The notes below the pieces were generated by a model. The model did not search any database. It was not told the origin of the DNA and saw only the letters and a program-made list of their open reading frames with translations. Made by a program: the position numbers and the translations under genes. This document shows, in pieces, positions 15,511-23,524 of a DNA stretch of 64,000 bases. The stretch comes from an uncultured Anaerolineales bacterium (GTDB lineage Bacteria; Chloroflexota; Anaerolineae; Anaerolineales; UBA6663): positions 62,001 through 126,000 of the forward strand of contig CALFZO010000053.1 of NCBI GenBank assembly GCA_937952305.1. Direction: 5' to 3'. How positions within the stretch are numbered: position 1 is the stretch's first letter; each line of letters opens with the position of its first letter.

Positions 15511-16209
15511 TCAGGCGTCCGGGTTGTCTAAACGGAATCCATGGCCGCGGACGGTAGCCACGAATTGGGCCTGCGGGTCCACCTCGGCCAGCCGGTCGCG
15601 CAGGCGCCGCACCAGAGCATCGATGGCCTGCTCGGAGACACCGGCACCCTGGGTCTCCGGCCAGACCGTGTCGATGATGGCCTCGCGCGAGCAGACCTCG
15701 CCCGGATGCGCGAAGAGCAGCTCCAGGAAGCGGAATTGCGGCGCGGAGAGCGGCGGGTCCAGCTCGTGCTCGCCCACCCAGACCCGCCGCGCGGCGCTGT
15801 CCAGGCGCAGGCGGCCGGCCGCCGGGCGCGGCTGGGCCTCCGCTTGGGCCAGGACGCTGGCCAGCGGGCTGCCCGCCTGCAGCGGCACGGTGGCTTCCGA
15901 ACCCACATACGCCAGACGCGCCACCAGGGCCACCTGGATCAGATCGCCGTCCTGCAGCCGCACCCGGCCCTGCACCGGCTGGCCGTTGAGGTGCGTGCCG
16001 TTCTTGCTGCCGAGGTCCTCCAGCTCAAAGCCGTCCGGCGTGCGCAGCAGCCGGGCGTGCGTGCGGCTTACCTGGCGGTCCGGAATCACAATATCGTTGT
16101 CGGGCTCGCGCCCGATCGTCAGTTCAGATTTAGTGAGCGCCCAGCGCTGCCCGGCGGCCGGGCCGGTCTGGGCAATCACGATGGGCACACGCTCGTCGCC
16201 AATCATCAT
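15511..16209 (-). CDS. FHA-domain winged-helix transcriptional regulator
   Basis: This 232-aa regulator has an N-terminal FHA domain (about 10-100) with all canonical phospho-Thr contacts: Gly33-Arg34 ('TIGREPDND'), Ser49 and His52 ('SRTHARL') and 'GSKNGT'. The C-terminal OmpR/PhoB-type winged helix (about 130-230) has 'LSAPQFRFLELLFAHPGEVC' and the recognition-helix region 'ALVRRLRDRL', ending 'VRGHGFRL'. The expected role is to read Thr phosphorylation by the divergently encoded Ser/Thr kinase and control transcription, plausibly of its own operon with R2lox and of the kinase. It shares a 155-bp regulatory region with that kinase. Confidence 0.9.
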   Translation of the reverse strand: MMIGDERVPIVIAQTGPAAGQRWALTKSELTIGREPDNDIVIPDRQVSRTHARLLRTPDGFELEDLGSKNGTHLNGQPVQGRVRLQDGDLIQVALVARLAYVGSEATVPLQAGSPLASVLAQAEAQPRPAAGRLRLDSAARRVWVGEHELDPPLSAPQFRFLELLFAHPGEVCSREAIIDTVWPETQGAGVSEQAIDALVRRLRDRLAEVDPQAQFVATVRGHGFRLDNPDA

Positions 16210-16364
16210 CGGCCTCTATCCGGTTCGAGTTATAATTACCCGCAGTAGCAGGCTGCTCACGAACTGCACAGAGCCAGTTCGCGCCGGAGCTCGTGCCGCC
16301 CGCGTGGGGCGGCGGGAAAGCCTGCGCCTCACGCTCTGCAAATACTAACGCAACTGAGGGTCAT
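16210..16364. promoter_or_regulatory. Divergent regulatory region with inverted repeat
   Basis: This 155-bp gap lies between the FHA-winged-helix gene (-) and the Ser/Thr kinase gene (+). It contains TATAAT at 16231-16236 on the plus strand, readable as TATAAC on the minus strand about 20 bp from the regulator's start, but no good -35 on either side. An inverted repeat has arms CGAACTG (16260-16266) and CAGTTCG (16275-16281) with an 8-bp spacer. AGCAG/CTGCT forms a second small dyad around 16246-16256. The 7-bp dyad is the best operator candidate for the adjacent regulator. Confidence 0.5.
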
Positions 16365-17378
16365 ATGCTCCCGCCACTCCAGGCTGGAGATACGCTGCGC
16401 CAGCGGTATAAAATCGTCCGCCCCATCGGACAGGGGGGCATGGGCAGCATCTATCTGGCCGAGGATCTGCGCCTCGAGGGCCGGCTCTGCGCCATTAAGG
16501 AGGTCCTGATGGACCCCGGCCTGCCGGCCCGCAGCCAGCAACAAGCCCGCGACCAGTTTTACCGCGAGGCTTCCGTCTTGGCGCGCCTGGATCACCCCAA
16601 CCTGCCCAAGGTCTCAGACTACTTCGCCGAGGACGACCGGGATTACCTGGTGATGGACTTTGTGCCCGGCCGTGACCTCAAGGAGATCATGGATGAGGCC
16701 CGCCAGAATGGGCGCTTCCTGGCGGAGACCGAGGTGCTGGGCTGGATCAGCCAACTGGCCGACGCGCTGGACTACCTGCACCACCAAGACCCGCCGATCG
16801 TGCACCGCGACATCAAGCCCTCCAACCTGAAACTCACGCCGCAGGGGCGCCTCAAGCTGGTGGACTTCGGCCTGGTCAAGCTCCTGGCGCCGGACGAGCG
16901 CACGGTCACGGTTGTGCAGGGCCTGGGTACCGTCTATTATACGCCGCTCGAGCAGTACGGCGGCGACACCGGCAACACCGACGCGCGCTCGGACATCTAC
17001 GCGCTGGGCGCCACGCTCTATCACCTGTTGACCAATACGCCGCCGGCCGAGGCCAAGCAGCGCTTCCTGCGGCCGGAGACGCTGCGGGCGCCGCGCAGCC
17101 TCAACCCGGCCATCTCGCTGCGGCTGGAAAAAGCCATGCTGTGGGCGATGGCCATGCACCCGGACGACCGCCCGCCAGACGTCGCCACGCTGCGGGACGC
17201 GCTCCGCCCGGACACCGGGCCGCTGACCACGGTGACGGACGGCGACACGATCCTGGTTCAGCCGCTGATCCGCCTGCCCGCCCTGACGACGACCATCGAC
17301 CGCTACCTGGCCGCCATCGCCGCCGGCCTGCTCTTCCTGGCCTTCACGGTCACCTTCCTGCTGCCGCTCGTCCGCTGA
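16365..17378 (+). CDS. Membrane-anchored Ser/Thr protein kinase
   Basis: This 337-aa Hanks-type kinase starts at the ATG at 16365; earlier in-frame starts have no conserved sequence. It has the glycine loop '[10 protein letters not shown]' (21-30), Lys45 in 'CAIKEV', the catalytic loop 'HRDIKPSN' (147-154, Asp149), 'DFG' (167-169) and an activation segment '[11 protein letters not shown]'. So it is catalytically complete. A linker leads to one C-terminal membrane helix (about 312-333) with almost nothing outside, so it has no PASTA-type sensor. It probably phosphorylates itself and partners read by the FHA domain encoded divergently next door. The kinase-like protein at 43610-46516, by contrast, is degenerate. 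Confidence 0.92.
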   Translation: MLPPLQAGDTLRQRYKIVRPIGQGGMGSIYLAEDLRLEGRLCAIKEVLMDPGLPARSQQQARDQFYREASVLARLDHPNLPKVSDYFAEDDRDYLVMDFVPGRDLKEIMDEARQNGRFLAETEVLGWISQLADALDYLHHQDPPIVHRDIKPSNLKLTPQGRLKLVDFGLVKLLAPDERTVTVVQGLGTVYYTPLEQYGGDTGNTDARSDIYALGATLYHLLTNTPPAEAKQRFLRPETLRAPRSLNPAISLRLEKAMLWAMAMHPDDRPPDVATLRDALRPDTGPLTTVTDGDTILVQPLIRLPALTTTIDRYLAAIAAGLLFLAFTVTFLLPLVR

Positions 17379-17451
17379 CGGCCCGCCCCCCGACCTCGCC
17401 CATCTGAAAACGCTCCGGCGATCCGGGGCCGGCGCCGGCCGGCGGCCTCGG

Positions 17452-20280
17452 TCAGCGCGCCGACGTCTGGCGCCGACTCCAGGCCCAGCCCACCCACAGA
17501 CCCAGCCCGCCGCCCAGCACCACGCTGATCACGGAAGCCAGCCCGCCGAAGCCGGCGCTCAAGGTGCGCGCGCCGGGCAGGCCCAGGGCGAAGAAGTTGT
17601 AACCGATCAGCACGCCGATGGCGCCCAGCAGCGCCAGGCGCACGCCGCGGCGCGGCTGCGCGTCCGCGCCGCCCAGGCGGTAGCCGACGAGGAGCACGCC
17701 GGCCAGGCCGGCCAGCAGCCCGAAGAAATCCGAGCTGGACACGCGCGGATCGTTCGGCCCGATTGTGCCAGTGGCGGCCGGCGTCGGGGCCAGAGTGGGC
17801 GTGGGCGGCACCGGCGTCTCGGTCGGCGACGGCGTGATGGTGGGCGTATTCGTGGGCGGCACCAGCGGCGTGATGAAGAAGATCACGCCGGGCTGGACCG
17901 GGATCTGCAGCTTGGTGGAGCGCGCCACCACCGGCACGCTGATGGAGATCTCCAGAAAACTGGGCCGGTCGAGAGTCAGTTCAGCCCGCGCCACGCCGTC
18001 GCGCGTCTGCGTGTCGATGAACTCAAAGTCGCGGCTCTCAGCCGTGGTGTACACCAGCATGAAGCGCACCGGCGTGCCGTCCGGCACCGGGTAGCCGTTG
18101 CGGTCCAGGAGCGTGCTGGTGCGCAGACGGAGCGCGTCGCCCACGCGCAGGCCGACCTCGGGCGTGGCGGAGCCCGCCGGCGCCGCGGTGGGCAGGTCTG
18201 GCAGGGGCGTGTCCGAGAACAGCTCCACGGTCTGAGCCGGGTCCGGGGCCGTCACTTGGATCAGGTCGTAGGCGATGCTCTCCACCGACACGGGCGGGCG
18301 CCCGGCCGGCACCAGCTGCCGGAACAACAGCCGCGCCGCCACTTCCACAAACGGCGCGGCCTTGCTGTACAAGGCGTAGAACGCCGTCAGCTTGCTCAGA
18401 TCGGTGGTGTCCAGGTCATACGGCGCGCCGAAGCTGAAGACGATGGTCTTCTTGGCGCGGACCAAATCCGGCCGTTGGCTCAAGAAGCTCGAGACCAGGT
18501 TGGCGTTCGGCGCGTCGACGGTCAGCATGGCCAGCACGATCCAGTCTGCCTCTTCCAGGGCCGTCTCCACCGGCAACGGCGCCGGGGTCGGCGTCTCCGG
18601 GCCGGGGCTGGGCGGCGGGTTGGCGCTGGCGTTCAAGTAGGCGGCCAGCTCGTCGAAGCCGAAGCTCTGCAAGTTGCGGGCGTTGACCTGGCCGCTGCCG
18701 GCCGGCCCATAGAACTGGAGCACGGCCGTCTCCAGGGCGCGGCGGTCCAGCGCCAGCTCCAACGCGCAGTCCGTGCACTGGCGGCTGACTTTGACGTCGG
18801 TGAAGAAAACAATCCGGTCGTCGCGGCTGGGCGGCTCGGCGGCGCGGGCGGCCAACTCCTCCGGTGACGGGCTGATCAGCGTGGCCGCGTCCTGCGCCAG
18901 CTCCAGCACCAGGTTGCGGCTCTGGTTGAGCTCGGCCAGGCCGGTTTCCGGGCGCTGCGCCTGCGCCGGAGTGAAATCCCCGCCGTACAGACGCAGCTTC
19001 AGGGTCAGAATGCGCGCCACGGAAGCGTCGACGCGGCTGGCGAAGGCGCGGTCCTCGGTGTAACGCTGCGTGAAGTAGGTGATGACGTCGGCGATGTTGC
19101 GGAACTGGTCGACGCGCGGGTTCAGGCCGAAGTCGGCCAGGTAGAGCATGTCATTGCCGGCCGTGAACGCCTCAGACACGATCCGGCGCGGCGCGAACTC
19201 GCGCACGGTCGGGTCATAGAAGCGCTTGACGGCCGGCGTCCCGAGTGAGTCGCTGATGGCGACGCCGCCGGCGTCGCGCCAGGTCTGCAGTTGCGGCAGC
19301 GTCATCAATTGCGCGAAGGCGCGCGGGTCAAAGCTCACCGGGCTGGTGGTCTCGCGGATGTTGCCCTGGAAACCCTGGAAGCGGATATGGGCCGACATCA
19401 GAGCGTCGGCGGTCGCGTCCGGATCGGGGGCGTCGCCGGTGACCATGAAGAACGGCACCAGGTCGATCTGGGTGAGCTCCTCCAGCAGTTTGCGGACCGT
19501 CGGCACTTCCTGCACCGGGTCGCGGTCGCTGGCGCCCAGGCCCGGAAAGGATTTGGCCACCACCGCCAGGCGCCCCTGCGAGCCGCTGTGAACGCCGCGG
19601 ATGTAGCTGCGGCCGAGGTTGCCCACCCAGAACGGGTCGCCGCCCAGGGCGCGCGTGCCCAGCGTGCCGGCGGCCTGCGGGCGCGGATTCTCCAGCACGT
19701 CCAGGGCCGGGCCGAGCAGCAGGTTGAAGCCCAGCGCGGATAGTTCCGCGCCCGTGATCGTGCCCATGGCCTGCGCCTGGTCCGGGCTCCAGGTGGCGCC
19801 GATGGCCATGGCGCTGGGCAGTTGCGTCAGACCGGAGCGGATCTCGGAATAGGGCGCGCCGTCGCCCTCATGGTTGGTGCTGATGAAGAGCGGGATGAAG
19901 GGGGGCAGGCTCTCCGGCCGCTCGGTGCCGGTGAGCACGTCGGTGGCCGCGGCCGCGATCGTCTGCAGGCGGTTGGCCAGCGCCAACACCTGGGCCGGCG
20001 CGTCCACGGTGTCGGTGATGTTGTCGTTGGCGGCCAGCAGCACCACTCCGCCCACGCGGTACTGCGTGATCAGGCGCTCGATCTCGGAGCCGCCTTCGGC
20101 GTCGGTGCCGTAGAACGTCACCAGGAACAGTTGGCCGACCTTTTCGGCCGGGGTCATGCGCGCCATCAACTCGGCCACCGCCGGCGTTTGGGCGGCTGGC
20201 CGCGGGAGCGGACCGAGCGCGGACGCCAGCAGGAATTGCAGCACCAGGACCAGAGACAGCAGCCGTTTCACGGCGGGCAT
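17452..20280 (-). CDS. GH3 (NagZ-like) domain protein with C-terminal membrane anchor
   Basis: This 942-aa exported protein has a signal peptide (1-30) and a glycoside hydrolase 3 N-terminal barrel (about 33-390). A long beta-rich middle and a Thr/Pro linker ('PSPTETPVPPTPTLAPTP') follow, then three C-terminal membrane helices. Asp344 in 'ISDSLG' fits the GH3 nucleophile and 'AGNDML' is also conserved. However, the usual 'KHFPGHG' reads 'KSFPGLG' (243-249), losing the His that assists catalysis in NagZ enzymes. 'DQEGG' reads 'NHEGD'. It may be a weak or non-catalytic peptidoglycan/glycan-binding protein. The start at 20280 gives a normal signal peptide. It lies 1 bp after miaA and is probably co-transcribed with it. 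Confidence 0.82.
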   Translation of the reverse strand: MPAVKRLLSLVLVLQFLLASALGPLPRPAAQTPAVAELMARMTPAEKVGQLFLVTFYGTDAEGGSEIERLITQYRVGGVVLLAANDNITDTVDAPAQVLALANRLQTIAAAATDVLTGTERPESLPPFIPLFISTNHEGDGAPYSEIRSGLTQLPSAMAIGATWSPDQAQAMGTITGAELSALGFNLLLGPALDVLENPRPQAAGTLGTRALGGDPFWVGNLGRSYIRGVHSGSQGRLAVVAKSFPGLGASDRDPVQEVPTVRKLLEELTQIDLVPFFMVTGDAPDPDATADALMSAHIRFQGFQGNIRETTSPVSFDPRAFAQLMTLPQLQTWRDAGGVAISDSLGTPAVKRFYDPTVREFAPRRIVSEAFTAGNDMLYLADFGLNPRVDQFRNIADVITYFTQRYTEDRAFASRVDASVARILTLKLRLYGGDFTPAQAQRPETGLAELNQSRNLVLELAQDAATLISPSPEELAARAAEPPSRDDRIVFFTDVKVSRQCTDCALELALDRRALETAVLQFYGPAGSGQVNARNLQSFGFDELAAYLNASANPPPSPGPETPTPAPLPVETALEEADWIVLAMLTVDAPNANLVSSFLSQRPDLVRAKKTIVFSFGAPYDLDTTDLSKLTAFYALYSKAAPFVEVAARLLFRQLVPAGRPPVSVESIAYDLIQVTAPDPAQTVELFSDTPLPDLPTAAPAGSATPEVGLRVGDALRLRTSTLLDRNGYPVPDGTPVRFMLVYTTAESRDFEFIDTQTRDGVARAELTLDRPSFLEISISVPVVARSTKLQIPVQPGVIFFITPLVPPTNTPTITPSPTETPVPPTPTLAPTPAATGTIGPNDPRVSSSDFFGLLAGLAGVLLVGYRLGGADAQPRRGVRLALLGAIGVLIGYNFFALGLPGARTLSAGFGGLASVISVVLGGGLGLWVGWAWSRRQTSAR

Positions 20281-20281
20281 T

Positions 20282-21235
20282 TTACACCACCGCCGCGCCG
20301 GACCCGGCGCCGGCGGCCAACGCAGCGCGCGCGTAAGTTTCCACCGCCGCGCTGCCGCCGCGCACCGGGTCGAACCAGCGGATGGCCGGGTCGTCGGCCC
20401 GGAACCAGTTGGCCTGGCGGCGGACGAAGACGCGCGTGTCATGTTTGATCAGGCGCACCGCTTCGGCTAGAGCGCACTCGCCGCGCAGAAACGCGCCGAT
20501 CTGGCGGTAACCCAGCGCCGAGAGCGCCGGCAGCGACCAGCTGTAGCCGCGCGCGGCCAGGGCCTGGACCTCGGCCACCAGGCCGGCCGCCAGCATGGCG
20601 TCGACGCGGGCGTCGATGCGCGCGTACAGCTCCGGGCGCGGCAGGCTCAGGCCGAGCTGGGTCACGGCGAAGGGCGGCGGGTTCTTGCGCCGCTGGGCGA
20701 CGAAGGACCGGCCTGTGGTCAGCGCCACCTCCAACGCCCGGATGACGCGGCGCGGGTTACGGAGGTCGATCTGCGCGGCCGAATCCGGGTCGACGGCGTG
20801 CAGGCGCTCCGCCAGGGCGCCCACGCCGGCCCGGGCTAGTTCGGCCTCCAGCTCGGCGCGCAGTTCTGGCGCCGGCGCACCGCCGGGCGCCTCCCAGCCC
20901 TCCACCAGGGCGCGGATGTACTGACCGGTGCCGCCCACCACCAGCGGCAGCCGCCCGCGGGCGTGGATGGCATGGATCGCGTCTACGGCCGCGGCCTGCA
21001 CCTGCGGCAGCGTCCAGGGCACGTCCGGGGTGGTGACGTCCACCAGGTGATGCGGGACGCGGGCGCGCTCGGCCGGAGTGGGTTTGGCTGTGCCGATGTC
21101 CAGGCCGCGATACAGGTAGCGCGAGTCGGCCGAAACCACCTCGGCGCCCAGGCGTTCGGCCAGCTCCAGCGACAGCGCCGTCTTGCCGACGGCGGTCGGG
21201 CCGATCAGGACGAGCACTGGAATTTTGGAAGGCAT
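20282..21235 (-). CDS. miaA: tRNA dimethylallyltransferase
   Basis: This 317-aa enzyme transfers a dimethylallyl group from DMAPP to N6 of A37 in tRNAs reading UNN codons. The P-loop is 'GPTAVGKT' (12-19), followed by 'VVSADSRYLYRGLDIGTAKP', the family's substrate-binding block. Next come 'VPHHLVDV' and 'LVVGGTGQYIRAL', and near the C terminus 'ALGYRQIGAFLRGE' and 'DTRVFVRRQANWFR'. All are typical and the length is normal. Its stop lies one base before the start of the GH3-like gene. The upstream gene is a YraN-family protein, 43 bp away. Confidence 0.96.
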   Translation of the reverse strand: MPSKIPVLVLIGPTAVGKTALSLELAERLGAEVVSADSRYLYRGLDIGTAKPTPAERARVPHHLVDVTTPDVPWTLPQVQAAAVDAIHAIHARGRLPLVVGGTGQYIRALVEGWEAPGGAPAPELRAELEAELARAGVGALAERLHAVDPDSAAQIDLRNPRRVIRALEVALTTGRSFVAQRRKNPPPFAVTQLGLSLPRPELYARIDARVDAMLAAGLVAEVQALAARGYSWSLPALSALGYRQIGAFLRGECALAEAVRLIKHDTRVFVRRQANWFRADDPAIRWFDPVRGGSAAVETYARAALAAGAGSGAAVV

Positions 21236-21278
21236 GGGGAAACGACTCCGACGCGCACCGGCCGTCGCGGCGCCGGCC

Positions 21279-21647
21279 TCAACCGGTCACGGCGTTCTCG
21301 ATCACGTCCACGCGCACCAGCTCGCCGCGCGGCGTGAACTCCACGGCGACAAAATCAATCCGCCAGGCCACGGCCGTCAGGCCGCGTTCCTGCAGGTAGG
21401 TCTGGGCGGCCGCGATCAGGTGGCGGCGCTTGCGCGGCGTGACGGAGGCCTCCGGCGTGCCGAGCGCCTGCCCGCGCCGCGTCCGCACCTCGACAAAGAC
21501 CCAGGTGTCAGCCTGCCGCGCCACCAGATCCAGTTCACCGGCCGGGCAACGGTAGTTGCGGTCGATCAGCTCATAACCGAGGCCGCCCAGGCGTTCGGCG
21601 GCCAGCGCTTCGCCGCGCCGGCCCAGCGCCAGGCGGGCGCGCGTCAT
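21279..21647 (-). CDS. YraN/UPF0102 family endonuclease-like protein
   Basis: This 122-aa protein has the restriction-endonuclease-like fold of the UPF0102 family. Conserved parts are 'LGRRGEALAAERLGGLGYEL', 'NYRCPAGELDLVARQ' (the Glu-Leu-Asp of the putative active site) and 'WVFVEVRTRRGQALGTPEAS' with 'EVR'. The cellular role is unknown, with links to DNA processing suggested in the literature for the family. Its ATG overlaps the stop of the upstream glycosyltransferase (ATGA), so it is translationally coupled. Confidence 0.9.
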   Translation of the reverse strand: MTRARLALGRRGEALAAERLGGLGYELIDRNYRCPAGELDLVARQADTWVFVEVRTRRGQALGTPEASVTPRKRRHLIAAAQTYLQERGLTAVAWRIDFVAVEFTPRGELVRVDVIENAVTG

Positions 21648-22870
21648 TCGGCCTCGGACTGGGACCGCGGCGTGAGCCAGCGGCGCACCCGGCCGCGCAG
21701 GCGCGCCCAGCCCGTCAGGCGTTGTTGGCGCTCGGCGGCCAGCCGCACGTACTCATCCAGCACCGCCTGGGCCGTGCGGTTGAGGTCGTACTGGCCGGCG
21801 CTGGCGCGCGCCCCGGCCCGCATCCGCTGGCGCAGGTCCGGCTCCATCACCAGGCGCATCAGTTTGGCCGTGAAGGCGGCAATGTCCGGCGCACTGAGCA
21901 GGCCGTTGACGCCGTCGACGATCGTGTCGCCCACGCCCGGCGACTGGATGCCCAGCGCCGGCACGCCGGAGGCCAGCGCCTCGATCAGCGAGAAGGGATG
22001 GACCTCGGTCTGCGACGCGGTCACAAACACGTCGGCCAATTGCAGGTAGGCCGGGACCAGGGTGAAATCGACCTTGCCGAAGAAGCGCACGCGCTCGGCG
22101 AAGCCGGAGTGCTCCACCTGGTCGCGCAGGTTCTCCAGCTCCGGCCCGCCGCCGACCAGGGCCAGGCAGGTGTCCGGCCGGGCGGCGGCCACGCCGAAGA
22201 AAGCGCGCAGCAGGAAGGCCAGGTTCTTCTCCGGGCTGAGGCGCCCGACGTACATCAGCACGGTGGCGTCGTCGGGCAGGCCGGCCGCGGCGCGCGTCAG
22301 CGCCGGCGGGTGTTCGTAGGGTGCCAGGTCGATGCCGTTGGGGATGACCTGGATCGGCGCGCCGACGCCCAGGCCGCGCAGCACTGCGGCGATGCCCGGC
22401 GACGGCGCGATGACCAGGCTGCACTGAGCGCAAAAGTTGGGCAGATAAGCGCGCAGAAAGGTCTCGCCGACGGCGTCCGGCACCATGCGCGGCAGGTAGT
22501 GCTCGGCGTACAGGTCGAAACGGGTGTGGTTGGTGAAGATGATCGGCTGGCCGTGCGGCTTGCAGTAACGCAAAGCCATGGGGCCGCTGAGAAACGCGTG
22601 GTGGACGTGGATCACGTCCATGGTCTGCAGCTTGCGCTCGGCCGGGCGCGAGTAGCGCAGCGACAGGTGGAAGCCGGTATCGTTGACGTTCAGCGGCAAG
22701 CCCGGCGAGCGCACGATATACAGCTCATCGTCCTCGTAGTCCTCGTTGCCGAAAGTGAAGACGAAGACCTTGTGGCCGCGCGCCTCCAGCCATTTCTTGT
22801 TGAGGGCGACGTAGTTGGTCACGCCGCTGATATTGGGTTTGTACATATCGACCAGCATGCCGATGCGCAT
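21644..22870 (-). CDS. GT4-family glycosyltransferase
   Basis: This 408-aa retaining GT-B glycosyltransferase resembles bacterial diacylglycerol glucosyl-, mannosyl- and digalactosyl-transferases. The N terminus reads 'MRIGMLVDMYKPNISGVTNY'. The donor domain has 'YVGRLSPEKNLAFLLRAF' and 'SLIEALASGVPALGIQSPGV', with the Glu of the EX7E-type motif. I chose the ATG at 22870 because AAAGGAGGT stands at ideal distance upstream and the family starts there; 15 further codons upstream are not conserved. It is probably membrane-peripheral and makes a glycolipid. Confidence 0.9.
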   Translation of the reverse strand: MRIGMLVDMYKPNISGVTNYVALNKKWLEARGHKVFVFTFGNEDYEDDELYIVRSPGLPLNVNDTGFHLSLRYSRPAERKLQTMDVIHVHHAFLSGPMALRYCKPHGQPIIFTNHTRFDLYAEHYLPRMVPDAVGETFLRAYLPNFCAQCSLVIAPSPGIAAVLRGLGVGAPIQVIPNGIDLAPYEHPPALTRAAAGLPDDATVLMYVGRLSPEKNLAFLLRAFFGVAAARPDTCLALVGGGPELENLRDQVEHSGFAERVRFFGKVDFTLVPAYLQLADVFVTASQTEVHPFSLIEALASGVPALGIQSPGVGDTIVDGVNGLLSAPDIAAFTAKLMRLVMEPDLRQRMRAGARASAGQYDLNRTAQAVLDEYVRLAAERQQRLTGWARLRGRVRRWLTPRSQSEAE

Positions 22871-22897
22871 CGTCGACCTCCTTTCCGCCTCGAAAAT

Positions 22898-22927
22898 TTG
22901 GCGCCGGGATGGCATGTATGTTACACT
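22898..22927 (+). promoter_or_regulatory. Candidate promoter for the cyclic-nucleotide-binding gene
   Basis: The -35 candidate TTGGCG is at 22898-22903. After 18 bp comes the extended -10 TG-T-TACACT (22919-22927). It is about 50 bp upstream of the ATG at 22978, and the start region of the divergent glycosyltransferase lies on the other side. The same extended -10 pattern (TGNTACACT) recurs upstream of the gene at 54302-55087. Confidence 0.45.
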
Positions 22928-22977
22928 ATTCGCCTGATCCTTGGCTTAATGAGGGAACCGGCCCCGGGGAAACGGCC

Positions 22978-23472
22978 ATGTCACTCGGCAGTATCTTCAA
23001 ACAAACGGATATCTTCTACGACCTGAGCCAGGCCCAGCTGGAGCTGATCCAGGCGCTGTGCCAGGAGCGGCGCTGCAACGCCGGCGATGTCGTGTTTGAG
23101 GAGAATACCGCCAGCGATGAGCTGTACATCATCGTCCAGGGCGAGGTCGATATCCAGGTGGACCCGGCCCTGGTCGGTGACGCCAATGTCAAGCCGACCG
23201 GCCCGGTGACCATCGCCACGCTCCGGCGCGGCCAATCCTTCGGCGAGATCGCGCTGGTGGACCAGGGCCTGCGCTCAGCCTCCGCCCGGGCCGCCGCCAA
23301 CAACACCCTGCTGCTGGTCATCGCGCGTGACAAGCTGATCGGCCTGTGCGAGACCTACCCCCAGCTCGGCTACCGCCTCATGCGCAACCTGGCCGCGGAC
23401 CTGGCCCTCAAGATCCGCAGCACCGACTTGCGCATCCGCGAAGAACTCCTGTACGGCGACCGGCGCCGCTAG
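22978..23472 (+). CDS. Cyclic-nucleotide-binding-domain protein
   Basis: This 164-aa protein is essentially one CNB (CRP-like cAMP-receptor) domain. 'CNAGDVVFEENTASDELYII' and 'GQSFGEIALVDQGLRSASAR' include the phosphate-binding cassette. No helix-turn-helix follows, so it is not a transcription factor itself; CNB-only proteins usually regulate a partner. The start at 22978 (ATG) is preferred over an in-frame upstream codon that would lie inside the promoter. A hairpin element begins at its stop codon. Confidence 0.85.
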   Translation: MSLGSIFKQTDIFYDLSQAQLELIQALCQERRCNAGDVVFEENTASDELYIIVQGEVDIQVDPALVGDANVKPTGPVTIATLRRGQSFGEIALVDQGLRSASARAAANNTLLLVIARDKLIGLCETYPQLGYRLMRNLAADLALKIRSTDLRIREELLYGDRRR

Positions 23473-23514
23473 TCTCCAGCCCCTAAGCTCTGGGGACAGG
23501 AGACTGGAGCCTAG
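23469..23514. repeat. Palindromic element / probable terminator
   Basis: The 11-nt arms CTAGTCTCCAG (23469-23479) and CTGGAGCCTAG (23504-23514) match with one mismatch. Inside them, GTCTCC (23472-23477) pairs with GGAGAC (23499-23504) as an alternative stem, and CCCC (23480-23483) with GGGG (23492-23495). It starts on the stop codon of the CNB gene and ends 10 bp before CinA-like translation. There is no T-run. It could act as a terminator or attenuator, or be a REP-type palindrome. Confidence 0.6.
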
Positions 23515-23524
23515 AAACCGCCCC

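Noticed and set aside
17427..17440. 14-bp perfect palindrome GGCCGGCGCCGGCC between convergent genes
   Set aside because: It has no loop and no T-tract, and GC-only palindromes are expected at this base composition. It is not called as a terminator.
22909..22977. N-terminal extension of the CNB-domain protein
   Set aside because: The extra codons cover the promoter candidate and are not family-like. The ATG at 22978 is the better start.
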